Below are positions 1 through 8,143 of a stretch of DNA of 64,000 nt, piece by piece. A model generated the notes under the pieces. The model was not told the origin of the DNA and searched no databases. It saw only the letters and a program-made list of their open reading frames with translations. Where the stretch lies: contig NZ_AZRK01000044.1 of NCBI RefSeq assembly GCF_002895485.1, positions 62,001 through 126,000 on the forward strand, read 5' to 3'. The translations under genes and the position numbers were made by a program. Origin of the DNA: Petrotoga sp. 9PWA.NaAc.5.4. GTDB taxonomy: Bacteria; Thermotogota; Thermotogae; Petrotogales; Petrotogaceae. Each line of letters starts with the position of its first letter. The stretch's first letter is position 1.

Positions 1-1
1 A

Positions 2-598
2 AATGTAGTTTCATGGTTTGGAAGAGTTACTTTTAAATTTTTATTTAGCAAAGTTAAAGTTATAGGGAAAGAAAATATTCCCAAAGAAGGGCCATATGTA
101 ATAGTTTCAAATCATCAAAGTATTTTTGATATTCCATTAATCTTAGGATACGTATATCCCAGTGGTTTCATTGCTAAAGAGGAACTTTCTAAAATTCCTA
201 TTTTAGGGAAGTTCATAGAGAGTTTAGGTTCTATTTTAATTGATAGAAAGAATCCAAAAAGCGGAGCTATTGCGTTAAAAAGATTTGCTCAAGCTATCCA
301 GCAAGAAAGTATATTAACCGTTTTTCCGGAAGGTACACGAAGTTTAGATGGAAAAGTCAATGAATTTAAAAAAGGTTCTTTGCTTATACCTTTTAGATAT
401 AATGTAAAAATTTTACCAGTTAGTATAAGTGGAACCATAAATATGAATAAAAAGGGGAGTTTTTTAATAAAGCCTTCAAATGTTGAACTAAAAATACACC
501 AGCCGATAGAACCAAAGAGTTTTGAAAATGAAGAATCATTAAGGAATTATGTTAGAGATATTATCTCTAAGGAGGTGGAAAATAATGAGAAAAATTAG
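2..598 (+). CDS. plsC: 1-acyl-sn-glycerol-3-phosphate acyltransferase, 5' end missing
   Basis: The start lies outside the window; 198 residues are visible. The protein transfers an acyl group to lysophosphatidic acid at the inner membrane to make phosphatidic acid. The two hallmark motifs of the family are present: NHQSIFD (the HX4D catalytic motif) at visible residues 37-43 and FPEGTRS at about 108-114, which binds the glycerol phosphate. The end overlaps the next gene by 14 nt, so the two are probably translationally coupled. Family assignment is firm. The exact acyl donor (acyl-CoA or acyl-ACP) cannot be read from the sequence. Confidence 0.93.
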   Translation, partial: NVVSWFGRVTFKFLFSKVKVIGKENIPKEGPYVIVSNHQSIFDIPLILGYVYPSGFIAKEELSKIPILGKFIESLGSILIDRKNPKSGAIALKRFAQAIQQESILTVFPEGTRSLDGKVNEFKKGSLLIPFRYNVKILPVSISGTINMNKKGSFLIKPSNVELKIHQPIEPKSFENEESLRNYVRDIISKEVENNEKN

Positions 599-1103
599 TA
601 ATATTACCATGGGAATAGATAAACTATCAAATTCTCCCATTGTCTTTTTAAAAGTAGAAAACACAAATTTAGTAGTACCAATTTGGATAGGGCCTTGTGA
701 AGCGGGTGTTTTGGCTTTAATACTAAGAAACGAAGAATTTGAAAGACCACTTACGCATGATCTTATACAAAGTGTTATAGAGAATTTGGGAGCAATTCCA
801 ATAAAAGTTCTGATAGATGAATTTAAAAATGACATTTACTTTGCGAAATTAATTTTAGAAGATAAAGATTCAAATCAAATTTCTATAGATGCAAGACCTT
901 CTGATTGCATTATATTATCTTTAAAAAAGAACATTCCTATTTTTATAGACGAAAAAATTGCGGTAGAACATTCTATTGATTCATCTTTTTTTGAAGAAAA
1001 CGAGGAAAATAGTATAAAAAAAGATATTGATAATTTCAATATAGATGAGTTGAGAAGAAAGTTTGAAAAAAAAGACGATGAAACCGACGAAGATAATAAC
1101 TAA
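585..1103 (+). CDS. DUF151 (bifunctional nuclease) family protein
   Basis: 172 residues. The sequence matches the DUF151 family, whose Thermotoga member has a known structure and whose plant members have RNase and DNase activity. Diagnostic segments are the VPIWIGPCEA stretch near residues 27-36 and DARPSDCIILSL near 97-108. The C-terminal 40 residues are very acidic and probably disordered. ATG 585 is preferred over an in-frame ATG 36 nt upstream because it follows a strong AGGAGGTGG site at 570-578. It sits in one operon with plsC and ispA. The biological substrate is unknown. Confidence 0.85.
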   Translation: MRKISNITMGIDKLSNSPIVFLKVENTNLVVPIWIGPCEAGVLALILRNEEFERPLTHDLIQSVIENLGAIPIKVLIDEFKNDIYFAKLILEDKDSNQISIDARPSDCIILSLKKNIPIFIDEKIAVEHSIDSSFFEENEENSIKKDIDNFNIDELRRKFEKKDDETDEDNN

Positions 1104-1125
1104 CACACACCAAAGAGGTGCCTTT

Positions 1126-1995
1126 ATGGATTTGTTAGAGTTAGGAGAGTTTAAGCGCGTTTTTGATAAATATTTAGAAAATTTTTTTGATCAAGCTACA
1201 TTAGAATCCAATATCAAAGAAGTTTTAGGATACGCTGTAATAAACGGTGGAAAAAGATTACGACCATGGTTAATTTATGTGTTGGGCCAACTATTAGGTA
1301 ATAATGATCATGAAACCCTTATAAATTTAGGAATGGCGGTAGAAATACTTCATACAGCTTCTCTAATTCATGATGATTTACCAGCTTTAGATAATGCTAC
1401 TTTAAGAAGAGGTTCACTAACAAGTCATTTAAAATTTGGTGAATTTAAAGCCGTTGTTAGTGGAGATTATGGGTTTGTATTACCGTTGAAAATTATAAAT
1501 AATTTAAAATATATAGATGTAAATAATAAAACTTTATTATCAGAATATTTTATAGAAGATACCTTAAAATTATTTGAAGGAGAAATGCTTGATTTAGTTT
1601 TTGAAAAAGAAGAGTTGCACGTTAATGAAAAAGATATTATAGATATGTATTCAAAAAAAACCGGAGCTTTATTTGGGCTGTGTTTTTCTATACCTTTTAT
1701 TCTTAAAAAAAATACCTTTAATATTGAAGAGATACATAACACAGGAATATATTTTGGTATAGCTTTTCAAATATATGATGATTTAAAAGATTTATCAAAA
1801 AATTCTGAAGAATTAGGAAAAGACGTTCAAAAAGATAATTACAAAAAAACCTTGCTTAATATATATTCTCTTCAAGAAACTAAAAAAATGGCCGATAATT
1901 ATTATGAAAGTACTCTAAACTATTTTAGAAAGATTAATTTAAATAAGATGGTAGAGCTTTTATTAAACATCAGAAATCTTATAGAAAGTAGGTAA
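1126..1995 (+). CDS. ispA: short-chain polyprenyl diphosphate synthase (farnesyl/geranylgeranyl type)
   Basis: 289 residues, the usual length for IspA. It condenses isopentenyl diphosphate with allylic diphosphates in the cytoplasm to make C15/C20 isoprenoids for quinone-like lipids and undecaprenyl carriers. Both aspartate-rich Mg-binding motifs are visible: DDLPALD from residue 83 (bacterial DDX4D form) and DDLKD from residue 218. GGKRLRP near residue 42 is the IPP-binding segment. ATG 1126 is chosen because AGAGGTG lies just upstream; an earlier in-frame start would overlap the preceding gene. Chain length of the product is inferred, not shown. Confidence 0.9.
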   Translation: MDLLELGEFKRVFDKYLENFFDQATLESNIKEVLGYAVINGGKRLRPWLIYVLGQLLGNNDHETLINLGMAVEILHTASLIHDDLPALDNATLRRGSLTSHLKFGEFKAVVSGDYGFVLPLKIINNLKYIDVNNKTLLSEYFIEDTLKLFEGEMLDLVFEKEELHVNEKDIIDMYSKKTGALFGLCFSIPFILKKNTFNIEEIHNTGIYFGIAFQIYDDLKDLSKNSEELGKDVQKDNYKKTLLNIYSLQETKKMADNYYESTLNYFRKINLNKMVELLLNIRNLIESR

Positions 1996-2000
1996 TTGAG

Positions 2001-4421
2001 CTGAAAATTAATTTCAAACCTAAAAATATTTTAAATTATCTTAAGTTTGCAAAAAAAAGATATAAAATCTTATTATTAGTTACTTTGATAGCAATAATAG
2101 GAATAATTACATTTTTTATTGTAAGGAATATTTTATTTTCTCCTTCAAGCTCAACCTCGCTCCAAATGGTTGAAATTTATATACCTGAAGGCGCTTATAC
2201 TTCACAAAAAGTTTTTTCCGTTAGTCCTATAGCTGAAAATTCTGTTGAGTATCAAAATTTGAAGTCTTTTAGGAATTTTTATGGAGAAATTTACCAAATA
2301 AATTTTTCTGATGCTTCAAAAGAGTCTTCTATACTGCCCGTAACAATTAGGTACAAAATTCCTAAACAAATATACACTGGGGATAACTTTGTTAATTTCT
2401 CATTAGTATACACTATTGAAAACGAATATCCTATTATATCTGATTTTTCTGGTTCAAAAATAGTTAGCATAAATGATCAATATTACATAGAAGCCGAAAC
2501 GTTTCAATTGACTAAAATTAAAAATATTGGTTTAGTAGTATATCCTCCAAATGAAGCGGTATATGGATTAAGAATTATGAAAGACGCACCTCCTTCCATA
2601 GAACCGGATATTATATTGGTGCCAGGAAGTGATTTGAACTTTCTTGGAAGGTTACCAAATCTTTCTCGTGATGTTTATCCTCAATCTTTTTGGAGCTCTT
2701 TATTTCCAAATCGTACTATATGGAATTATTTATATCCTTTAACATCCACCAAAAGCAAAAATTACACAGATTCTTATAACAGTTTTGTATCCAGAACAGG
2801 TATAAACAGTTATATAGAATTTGAGGCGCGAAGATTTGCTCAAGAGTTAAAAAGATTTCCAAATAAATCTTTTGATATTATTGCTCATGGTATTGGTGGC
2901 TTAATTGTAAGATATGCTATAGAATCAGATCTTGACATAAAAAATGTGAAAAATGTTGTTTTTATTTCTACACCTCATAAAGGAACAAATTTGGCAAATC
3001 CTTTGTTGTTAAACATTTTATATGGAAAAGACCCTACTATTTTAACTGATTATTTAAATGTAGAGTTAAATATCATACCCAAAATTACTGCAAATGTGAG
3101 TTTTTATTTAGAACAGATTAATTCTTATTACAAAGAAATTATACCCGGTTCAACGTTTCTAACTAAGTTAAATTCTTTAGAAAAAAGAAAAGACATAAAT
3201 TATCTAACGATTGCGGGAACAAATTCTAATATAGATGCAAATATCTCAAAAAGTATTATTTCCAAAATTTATCCAGAATTTATAAATGGACAAGGTGATG
3301 GGATAGTTCATGTTGATAGTGCGATTTTAGATAGTGCGGATGAAAAATATTATTTTTTTAAAGGATTTTATGATTTATATACAGACCAAGCTGTATTAAA
3401 CAAAATCGATGAATTTTTAAAAAAGTCTATAAATTATATTTCTATAGAGCCTTTTCAAGATGACAATTTTTTAGAATACATTAATGAAACGACCTACCGA
3501 CAAAACAATCAAGAAAGTGGAATAAGTGAAGTAAAAGAATTAAAAATGGGGAATATAATTAAACCTACCGAGTACTACGCAGAAAAAGAAATATTGACAA
3601 GTCCTATAAAAATAGGAGAAATTAGGGAAAACAGGTTAAAAATCATATCTGTAAATGGAAGTGTTTTTTTTGAAAGTCCTGAAGGAATTTACGATAACAG
3701 GCTAAACAAAATTTTTAATAAACCAGTATTAGGTGGAATCATTTTCCAAGAGAGATATTATTTGTGTTCAACTGATGGCGTTTATACGATAAATAGCAAA
3801 GGAGAAATTGATAAGATACGCGATAATGTTTATGTGGGAGATGAAGTTTATTATATTCCCAACTTGGGATTTTTAAGTATAAAATATATACAAGGTTATT
3901 CTCAAATTTATTTAAATGATGTACTTATTCAAGAAGATAGTACTTTCATAAGTTTAAAAATTTTAGAAGATGGTCAGATTTATTTGCTTTTCAACGATAA
4001 AATTATGGAATTAAAAGAGAATAAATTGCAAAAATTGATTGATTCTGATGTTATAAAAAAAGTATCTGGAGAAAACATAATGGATTTCGTTGATTTTACC
4101 AAATATGGGGAAATATTTTTTATACTCACCCATGATTATAAAATGATTGCATGGGATAGAAGTAAAAATGAAATTCAGGTTATTAGTGACGAAAACTTTG
4201 GAAGATTAAAACTGCAATTATTTGAAGATAACTTATACATTTTTGGTAAAAATCATATTACTTATTTACAATTAAAAGATATGATAATGCCAAGAGTTTA
4301 CCAAAGAATAGAAAAAGATGTTTTTGATATTTTAGTAACTCAAAACAAAGAAATATGGATAGTTTCTCAGTATATTAATCAAGAAGCTTTTGAAGTATTT
4401 AGATATTCTTTTTATGAATAA
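2001..4421 (+). CDS. membrane-anchored alpha/beta-hydrolase (lipase-fold) protein lacking the nucleophile serine
   Basis: Read from CTG 2001 the product has 806 residues, starting with a Lys-rich stretch and then a hydrophobic anchor (about residues 24-42). This looks like a natural N-terminus, with AGGTAA at 1990-1995 as a possible ribosome site; TTG 2085 is the alternative but loses the positive flank. Residues about 190-460 resemble bacterial lipases: a PGSD strand, a nucleophile elbow, FISTPHKGTN and a late GQGDGIVHVDSA segment. The elbow reads AHGIGG (codon 2889-2891 is GGT, Gly) where lipases have GHSxGG, so the catalytic Ser is absent. Residues from about 520 look like repeated beta strands, perhaps a propeller. 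It is probably an extracytoplasmic binding or scaffold protein rather than a lipase. Confidence 0.7.
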   Translation: MKINFKPKNILNYLKFAKKRYKILLLVTLIAIIGIITFFIVRNILFSPSSSTSLQMVEIYIPEGAYTSQKVFSVSPIAENSVEYQNLKSFRNFYGEIYQINFSDASKESSILPVTIRYKIPKQIYTGDNFVNFSLVYTIENEYPIISDFSGSKIVSINDQYYIEAETFQLTKIKNIGLVVYPPNEAVYGLRIMKDAPPSIEPDIILVPGSDLNFLGRLPNLSRDVYPQSFWSSLFPNRTIWNYLYPLTSTKSKNYTDSYNSFVSRTGINSYIEFEARRFAQELKRFPNKSFDIIAHGIGGLIVRYAIESDLDIKNVKNVVFISTPHKGTNLANPLLLNILYGKDPTILTDYLNVELNIIPKITANVSFYLEQINSYYKEIIPGSTFLTKLNSLEKRKDINYLTIAGTNSNIDANISKSIISKIYPEFINGQGDGIVHVDSAILDSADEKYYFFKGFYDLYTDQAVLNKIDEFLKKSINYISIEPFQDDNFLEYINETTYRQNNQESGISEVKELKMGNIIKPTEYYAEKEILTSPIKIGEIRENRLKIISVNGSVFFESPEGIYDNRLNKIFNKPVLGGIIFQERYYLCSTDGVYTINSKGEIDKIRDNVYVGDEVYYIPNLGFLSIKYIQGYSQIYLNDVLIQEDSTFISLKILEDGQIYLLFNDKIMELKENKLQKLIDSDVIKKVSGENIMDFVDFTKYGEIFFILTHDYKMIAWDRSKNEIQVISDENFGRLKLQLFEDNLYIFGKNHITYLQLKDMIMPRVYQRIEKDVFDILVTQNKEIWIVSQYINQEAFEVFRYSFYE

Positions 4422-4465
4422 AATATTTAATATTAATTATAAGTTTATTCATGAGGCGGTTGTTT

Positions 4466-5611
4466 ATGAAAAAAATCTTTATTTTTTTTCTATTCACATT
4501 TTTGATAGTTATTATTAATGCCGATAATTATACTCTGGGCTATGAGTACTATTTGAATGGTTTAAAGTATTATAGAAGTGGTGACTATGAATTAGCTCAA
4601 ACTTTCTTAGAAAAGGCTTTGGAAGTTTCTCCAAGCTTAGAGAATGAAATCCCGGAAATCAAAATGTATTTGGGGCTTTCTGCTTTTCAAAATAGAGACT
4701 ACGCAACCGCAGAAATTTATCTTCGACTATTTGAAGGAAATGCTGTGGTTGACCAAACTCTTTCTGTTTTGGAAGAATTGAAAAAGAATAATGAAGGGGA
4801 AAATTATCGCTTAAGCAATACTATATCAACAATAACGGAAAGTTCTTCAAAAACAACTGAAGAAAAACTAAGTGAGTTTTTTCATCCTCCATTTTTTATT
4901 ATAATGTTGATTATTTTTTCTGTATCTTTTGTTTCAGCTCTTTTAACTTTTATTTGGATTCAAAAGTATGGTTTTTCATCAAAAAAGAAAACTCAGTATA
5001 ATCAAATTTCTTTTCAAAGTATATCTGATATAAAAAATGAAAAAGATGAAGAAATTAACTATAAAACTATAGATGAATTCGATGAAACATCTATCAAATC
5101 TATATGGAGGCAAGCAAAGGCCTTAAAAAATCTTTTGAACATTTCACAAGAGTACACTGAAACTGAAGGAAATTTAGATGTAGCTACTCCAAAAACTAAA
5201 GAATTAGATGAGATAGAACTTCTTCAAAAAACATTAAATGAAGAAATAAACGAGATATTAAAATCAGCTGATTTAAACCAAATTGAAGAAATTTTAGACG
5301 AACTTCAAGATAGTGATGGTAAAATAAATGAAAATATTTCAAATGTTTCTATCCATGAAAATTTAAATGAATATCAAAATGAATATGTCTACCTAAAAGA
5401 TGTTATTAAACCTAATGATAACACTAAATTAAAGTATTCATCAATTTTAGAAAAAGAAGAAAAAAAAATAAATTTAAACTTAGATAAATCTCAAAATGTT
5501 AAAGATTTAGTTGTAGAACTAAGCAAAAAAAATGTTAAACCTCAAAAATCTGATATAGAAAGATTTTTTAATAGCTTATTTTATGAGACAAATGAAGAAA
5601 ACATTAAATAG
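4466..5611 (+). CDS. TPR-containing membrane protein, function unknown
   Basis: 381 residues. A signal peptide (about residues 1-19) is followed by two TPR-like helical repeats (about 20-100, with GLKYYRSGDYELAQTFLEKA). A single membrane helix lies near residues 140-165. The long cytoplasmic tail is acidic and coiled-coil-prone. Topology would put the TPRs outside and the tail inside. ATG 4466 is preferred over ATG 4451 because of the GAGG at 4453-4456. It follows the lipase-fold gene by 44 nt and probably shares its transcript, so a joint envelope role is inferred. No named family is recognised. Confidence 0.65.
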   Translation: MKKIFIFFLFTFLIVIINADNYTLGYEYYLNGLKYYRSGDYELAQTFLEKALEVSPSLENEIPEIKMYLGLSAFQNRDYATAEIYLRLFEGNAVVDQTLSVLEELKKNNEGENYRLSNTISTITESSSKTTEEKLSEFFHPPFFIIMLIIFSVSFVSALLTFIWIQKYGFSSKKKTQYNQISFQSISDIKNEKDEEINYKTIDEFDETSIKSIWRQAKALKNLLNISQEYTETEGNLDVATPKTKELDEIELLQKTLNEEINEILKSADLNQIEEILDELQDSDGKINENISNVSIHENLNEYQNEYVYLKDVIKPNDNTKLKYSSILEKEEKKINLNLDKSQNVKDLVVELSKKNVKPQKSDIERFFNSLFYETNEENIK

Positions 5612-5670
5612 TACAAGGTTCTTTTAAAGGTAAAGTTTAGTTGTTTTTTAAAATTCATATTTTTAAATTA

Positions 5671-5699
5671 TTGATTTTTATGTGTTTTATTGATATAAT
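5671..5699 (+). promoter_or_regulatory. sigma-A-type promoter of tRNA-Gly
   Basis: TTGATT (5671-5676) is followed after 17 nt by a perfect TATAAT (5694-5699). A start near 5706 would leave a leader of about 20 nt before the tRNA. This is the best promoter match in the window. Confidence 0.8.
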
Positions 5700-5725
5700 A
5701 TGATATATAAAAATACATATTAAGT

Positions 5726-5801
5726 GCGGATGTAGCTCAATTGGCAGAGCACCAGCTTCCCAAGCTGGGGGTTGCGGGTTCGAATCCCGTCATCCGCTCC
5801 A
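5726..5801 (+). tRNA. tRNA-Gly (anticodon CCC)
   Basis: A 76-nt cloverleaf. The acceptor arm GCGGATG pairs with CATCCGC. The D arm is GCTC/GAGC. The anticodon stem CCAGC/GCTGG encloses loop TTCCCAA, giving anticodon CCC. The T arm carries GGTTCGAAT, and CCA is encoded at 5799-5801. A glycine tRNA with CCC reads GGG codons. A repeat copy begins only about 8 nt after its 3' end. Confidence 0.96.
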
Positions 5802-5809
5802 ATGTATAG

Positions 5810-6014
5810 TAAAGATTTTAAAAATAATAATTTTTTAAGAAGCAAGTTTTGAATTTTAAACGGGTTTAGGGTGGAGTCCTCTTCCTTCTTCTTCAGTAAA
5901 AATACTGAAGAAGTTAAAGAAATAGTTAATTGGTCAAAACCATAATAGCGAAGGTATTCTAAAAAATACTAAGATCAAAATATTTATAAAATCTGAGTGC
6001 CATAATTTCTAAAT
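5810..6014 (+). repeat. dispersed 5'-UTR repeat, full-length copy
   Basis: Full-length but diverged copy between tRNA-Gly and rsmD. The variable hairpin is a perfect 11-bp stem (5888-5898 with 5903-5913, loop AAAA) whose sequence differs from other copies. The G-rich hairpin AGGGT-GGA-GTCCT still pairs by G-U wobbles. The core ends in ATTTCTAAAT. The usual tail follows (AGTATAATAAAAGGAG at 6017-6032), but no start codon follows at the usual distance, and the AGGAG has become part of a terminator stem. Confidence 0.85.
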
Positions 6015-6021
6015 TGAGTAT

Positions 6022-6053
6022 AATAAAAGGAGCCAAAGCTCCTTTTATTATTT
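6022..6053 (+). terminator. Rho-independent terminator ahead of rsmD
   Basis: Perfect 12-bp stem (6022-6033 with 6038-6049, loop CAAA) followed by TTTT. It should end transcripts from the tRNA and the repeat before rsmD. The stem incorporates the AGGAG that elsewhere serves as a Shine-Dalgarno after the repeat tail. Confidence 0.75.
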
Positions 6054-6116
6054 TATAGAAAATAATATTTTGAGTTTATAAGATTCGTATATTTTAAAAT
6101 ATAGAAGGTGGGTAAA

Positions 6117-6674
6117 ATGATTTTAAAAATCGAAACAGGAAAATTTAAAAATAAGATAATTCACACTGTAAGTGATTACAGAACTAGATATACAACAGCC
6201 TCTTTAAGGCAAGCTATTATGAGTATGTTCGATTTTTCAAATGTTGATATTTTAGAACTTTTCGCAGGAAGCGGTATATTTAGCTTTGAAGCTTTAAGTA
6301 ACGGAGCAAAAAGTGCGACACTTGTAGATATTTCATCTAAAGCTATCAACACTATCTTGGAAAATGCAAAGGAATTAAACATTTTAGAGAGTATAAAAGT
6401 TATTAAGTCAGATTTTAGAAGAGTTATAAATAAATTAAAAGATTATTCTTATGATTGTATATATGCGGATCCACCGTTCAATTTAGGATACGTGGATGAT
6501 CTAATAAAAATAATTGACAATAGTTGTGATATATTGAAAAACGATGGAATTATGTTCATTGAAAAACATAAAAAAGAAAAGAATAATTTTTCTTTAAAAA
6601 ATATGTTTTTAGAGGAAGTAAGAGAATATGGAGATGTGGAATTAATTATTTTGAAAAAAAAGGTCCTTTTTTAA
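6117..6674 (+). CDS. rsmD: RsmD-family 16S rRNA (guanine-N2) methyltransferase
   Basis: 185 residues. The protein uses S-adenosylmethionine to methylate a guanine (G966 in E. coli numbering) in 16S rRNA. Motif I ELFAGSG near residues 44-50 binds the cofactor, and DPPF near residues 119-122 is the N-methylase catalytic motif. The N-terminus keeps the family pattern (an arginine-rich loop before the first helix). ATG 6117 follows GAAGGTGGG; the upstream GTG 6108 falls inside that site. It appears to be a single-gene unit between terminators. Confidence 0.88.
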   Translation: MILKIETGKFKNKIIHTVSDYRTRYTTASLRQAIMSMFDFSNVDILELFAGSGIFSFEALSNGAKSATLVDISSKAINTILENAKELNILESIKVIKSDFRRVINKLKDYSYDCIYADPPFNLGYVDDLIKIIDNSCDILKNDGIMFIEKHKKEKNNFSLKNMFLEEVREYGDVELIILKKKVLF

Positions 6675-6685
6675 AAAAGGACCTT
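6654..6685. terminator. bidirectional terminator of rsmD and of the minus-strand small RNA
   Basis: A 13-bp perfect inverted repeat (6660-6672 with 6673-6685) overlaps the rsmD stop codon. A run of seven A at 6654-6661 gives the U tract for leftward transcripts. The plus-strand U tract (TTAATTT) is weaker. It is therefore best read as the end of the leftward small RNA, with rsmD also stopping here. Confidence 0.75.
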
Positions 6686-6754
6686 AATTTGGAAATGAAT
6701 TCTTCCGGGGACAGAACACTCCAGGAGGGAGGGTAACCTACAAAAGTGTCCTGT
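6654..6754 (-). ncRNA. candidate trans-acting small RNA with a C/U-rich, anti-Shine-Dalgarno-like loop
   Basis: Reading leftwards, a promoter (6761-6788) should start an RNA near 6754. Its first ten bases pair with 6711-6720 in a 10-bp stem with one G-U pair. The 24-nt loop carries CCCTCCCTCC (6725-6734 region), complementary to GGAGG-type ribosome sites. A small GGAA/TTCC stem and a strong terminator with a T7 tract follow, giving about 100 nt. No open frame is evident. Promoter, structure and terminator fit a free-standing sRNA like the C-rich-loop sRNAs of Firmicutes. No known RNA family is recognised; SRP RNA, 6S and tmRNA motifs are absent. Confidence 0.6.
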
Positions 6755-6760
6755 AGAAGT

Positions 6761-6788
6761 ATTATACACCATGAAATTTTTTTCTCAA
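6761..6788 (-). promoter_or_regulatory. promoter of the candidate small RNA
   Basis: On the minus strand TTGAGA (6788-6783) and a perfect TATAAT (6766-6761) are 16 nt apart. The predicted start at about 6754 coincides with the first base of the small RNA's 5' stem. Confidence 0.6.
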
Positions 6789-6850
6789 AACTTGTTTATT
6801 AGCAAATAATTTCATTTATGCTCGAAGAAACCACTTTAAGGGCATTTAAC

Positions 6851-8050
6851 TTAAAAAATCTCAAAAACATAAAAAATTTCGTTATTTTTTATTAAATATG
6901 TATCATTTGGAATGTTTGAAAATAATGGAACGTAATCTATAGTGTGCCCGAATGTTCCCCAACTCAATCCAATTAAATTATTTAAGGAATCATAATAGTT
7001 TTTTATGATTTCTGATTGATACGTTATGTTTTTTGTTGAATTTTTTGAGGCATAAAATTCCTCTTGTAAATCTTCTAATAGTCCCAAAATTTTTTTAAAT
7101 TCCGAATAGCTTTGACTTGAATTAAAAACGTTGATCATTTTTTCATAAGAAAATCTATTTTCTTTTATTTTATTTAAAGATAAGAATCCATCCCCCAAAC
7201 TCAATCCCCCTGTTGCATGATCAGAAGTTACTATTATTAAAGTGTCGTAAGGATTACTTGCATAAAACTCTAACGCCACCTTAACTGCATCATCTAAATC
7301 AATTATTTCTTTTATCATCGAGTAAGTATCATGTGCATGGGCCGCATGATCTATTCTTCCTCCTTCAATCAAAAGGAAAAATGGATCTTCTCCAAATTTT
7401 TTTAATGCGTATTTTAAGCTCTCTTCTAAAGTTATTCTTTGTTCATTGTCTGTTAAAAATGGAAAATTTCCGTAGTACAAAGCTAAAATTTCCTTTTGAG
7501 GTATAACAGTTTGAGGAAGCATTTCACTGTAACTATATCCATGTTTTTCAACTTCTTTTTTGTCCAAATAAGCTCTGCCACCTGAGATCAAAAGGTCAAA
7601 ATTACTTTTTAACAAATCTTGAACTATCTTTTGATAATCTCTCCTATTTTCAACAAAAGCATAGGCACCTGCAGGAGTTGCATCAACTAAGCTATTTGTA
7701 GAAATAACGCCTACTTGATACCCATCATTTTTGAGAAGATAAGTTAAAGGAGTTAAGGTTTTAGAGCCCTTAGTGTTAATCATATCGTTATAAGTTTTTT
7801 CTCCAGAGAGTATAGCGGTAATTGCGGCAGCTGAATCAGTAACACCGTTTAAGGAAGACGTTTCTACCAAAGCAAAATAAGGCAGTTGCATCATATTTAA
7901 TGTTTCACCATATTTGTTTTCTTTATACATATTAGTTAATTGTAAATGTGGTATGCCCATTCCATCAGCTATAAATAAAAAGATGTACTTATACGAAAAA
8001 GAAAATAAAAATATCAGCAGAAACCCTATTGTTAAAATTAGTCTTTTCAT
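6851..8050 (-). CDS. phoA: alkaline phosphatase, secreted
   Basis: 399 residues. It hydrolyses phosphomonoesters outside the cytoplasm. A signal peptide (about residues 1-19) is followed by the metal-binding DGMG (D29) and the nucleophile in VTDSAA (S73). The zinc ligand regions GGRIDHAAHAHD, TSDHATGG and GHT are near residues 230, 275 and 375. This complete metal site supports an active PhoA-superfamily enzyme. AGGAGG lies ahead of ATG 8050. A short copy of the dispersed repeat ends 25 nt before the start. No Pho-type operator is recognised. Confidence 0.92.
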   Translation of the reverse strand: MKRLILTIGFLLIFLFSFSYKYIFLFIADGMGIPHLQLTNMYKENKYGETLNMMQLPYFALVETSSLNGVTDSAAAITAILSGEKTYNDMINTKGSKTLTPLTYLLKNDGYQVGVISTNSLVDATPAGAYAFVENRRDYQKIVQDLLKSNFDLLISGGRAYLDKKEVEKHGYSYSEMLPQTVIPQKEILALYYGNFPFLTDNEQRITLEESLKYALKKFGEDPFFLLIEGGRIDHAAHAHDTYSMIKEIIDLDDAVKVALEFYASNPYDTLIIVTSDHATGGLSLGDGFLSLNKIKENRFSYEKMINVFNSSQSYSEFKKILGLLEDLQEEFYASKNSTKNITYQSEIIKNYYDSLNNLIGLSWGTFGHTIDYVPLFSNIPNDTYLIKNNEIFYVFEIF

Positions 8051-8075
8051 TAATTTTCCTCCTTTTATTTTTTTA

Positions 8076-8143
8076 CCTTAGAAGCTCCAAAATCGTTCTG
8101 AACCTGTTATAAATTCAAAAGCTTATTTTTAAAAGATTCTCGC
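8076..8143 (-). repeat. dispersed 5'-UTR repeat, short form
   Basis: A copy of about 68 bp that lacks the central hairpins. Read leftwards it shares AAGCTTTTGAATTTA and then GGTTCAG...GATTTTGGA with the short copies at 26071 and 42089, so the internal junction is common to all three. The 3' end stops 25 nt before phoA. The 5' end touches the stop codon of the upstream gene. Confidence 0.7.

Noticed and set aside
1467-1742. Antisense open frames inside ispA, recG, pyrC, flgE, polA and other genes
   Set aside because: They lack ribosome sites, encode low-complexity or hydrophobic noise, and lie wholly inside well-recognised genes.
6690-6754. A plus-strand gene using the GGAGGGAGGG site near 6725
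   Set aside because: No start codon with an open frame follows; the string is better explained as the complement of the small RNA's C-rich loop.
6654-6754. SRP (4.5S), 6S or tmRNA
   Set aside because: The conserved GGAAGNAGC-type SRP loop, the long 6S bubble and the tmRNA tRNA-like end are all missing.
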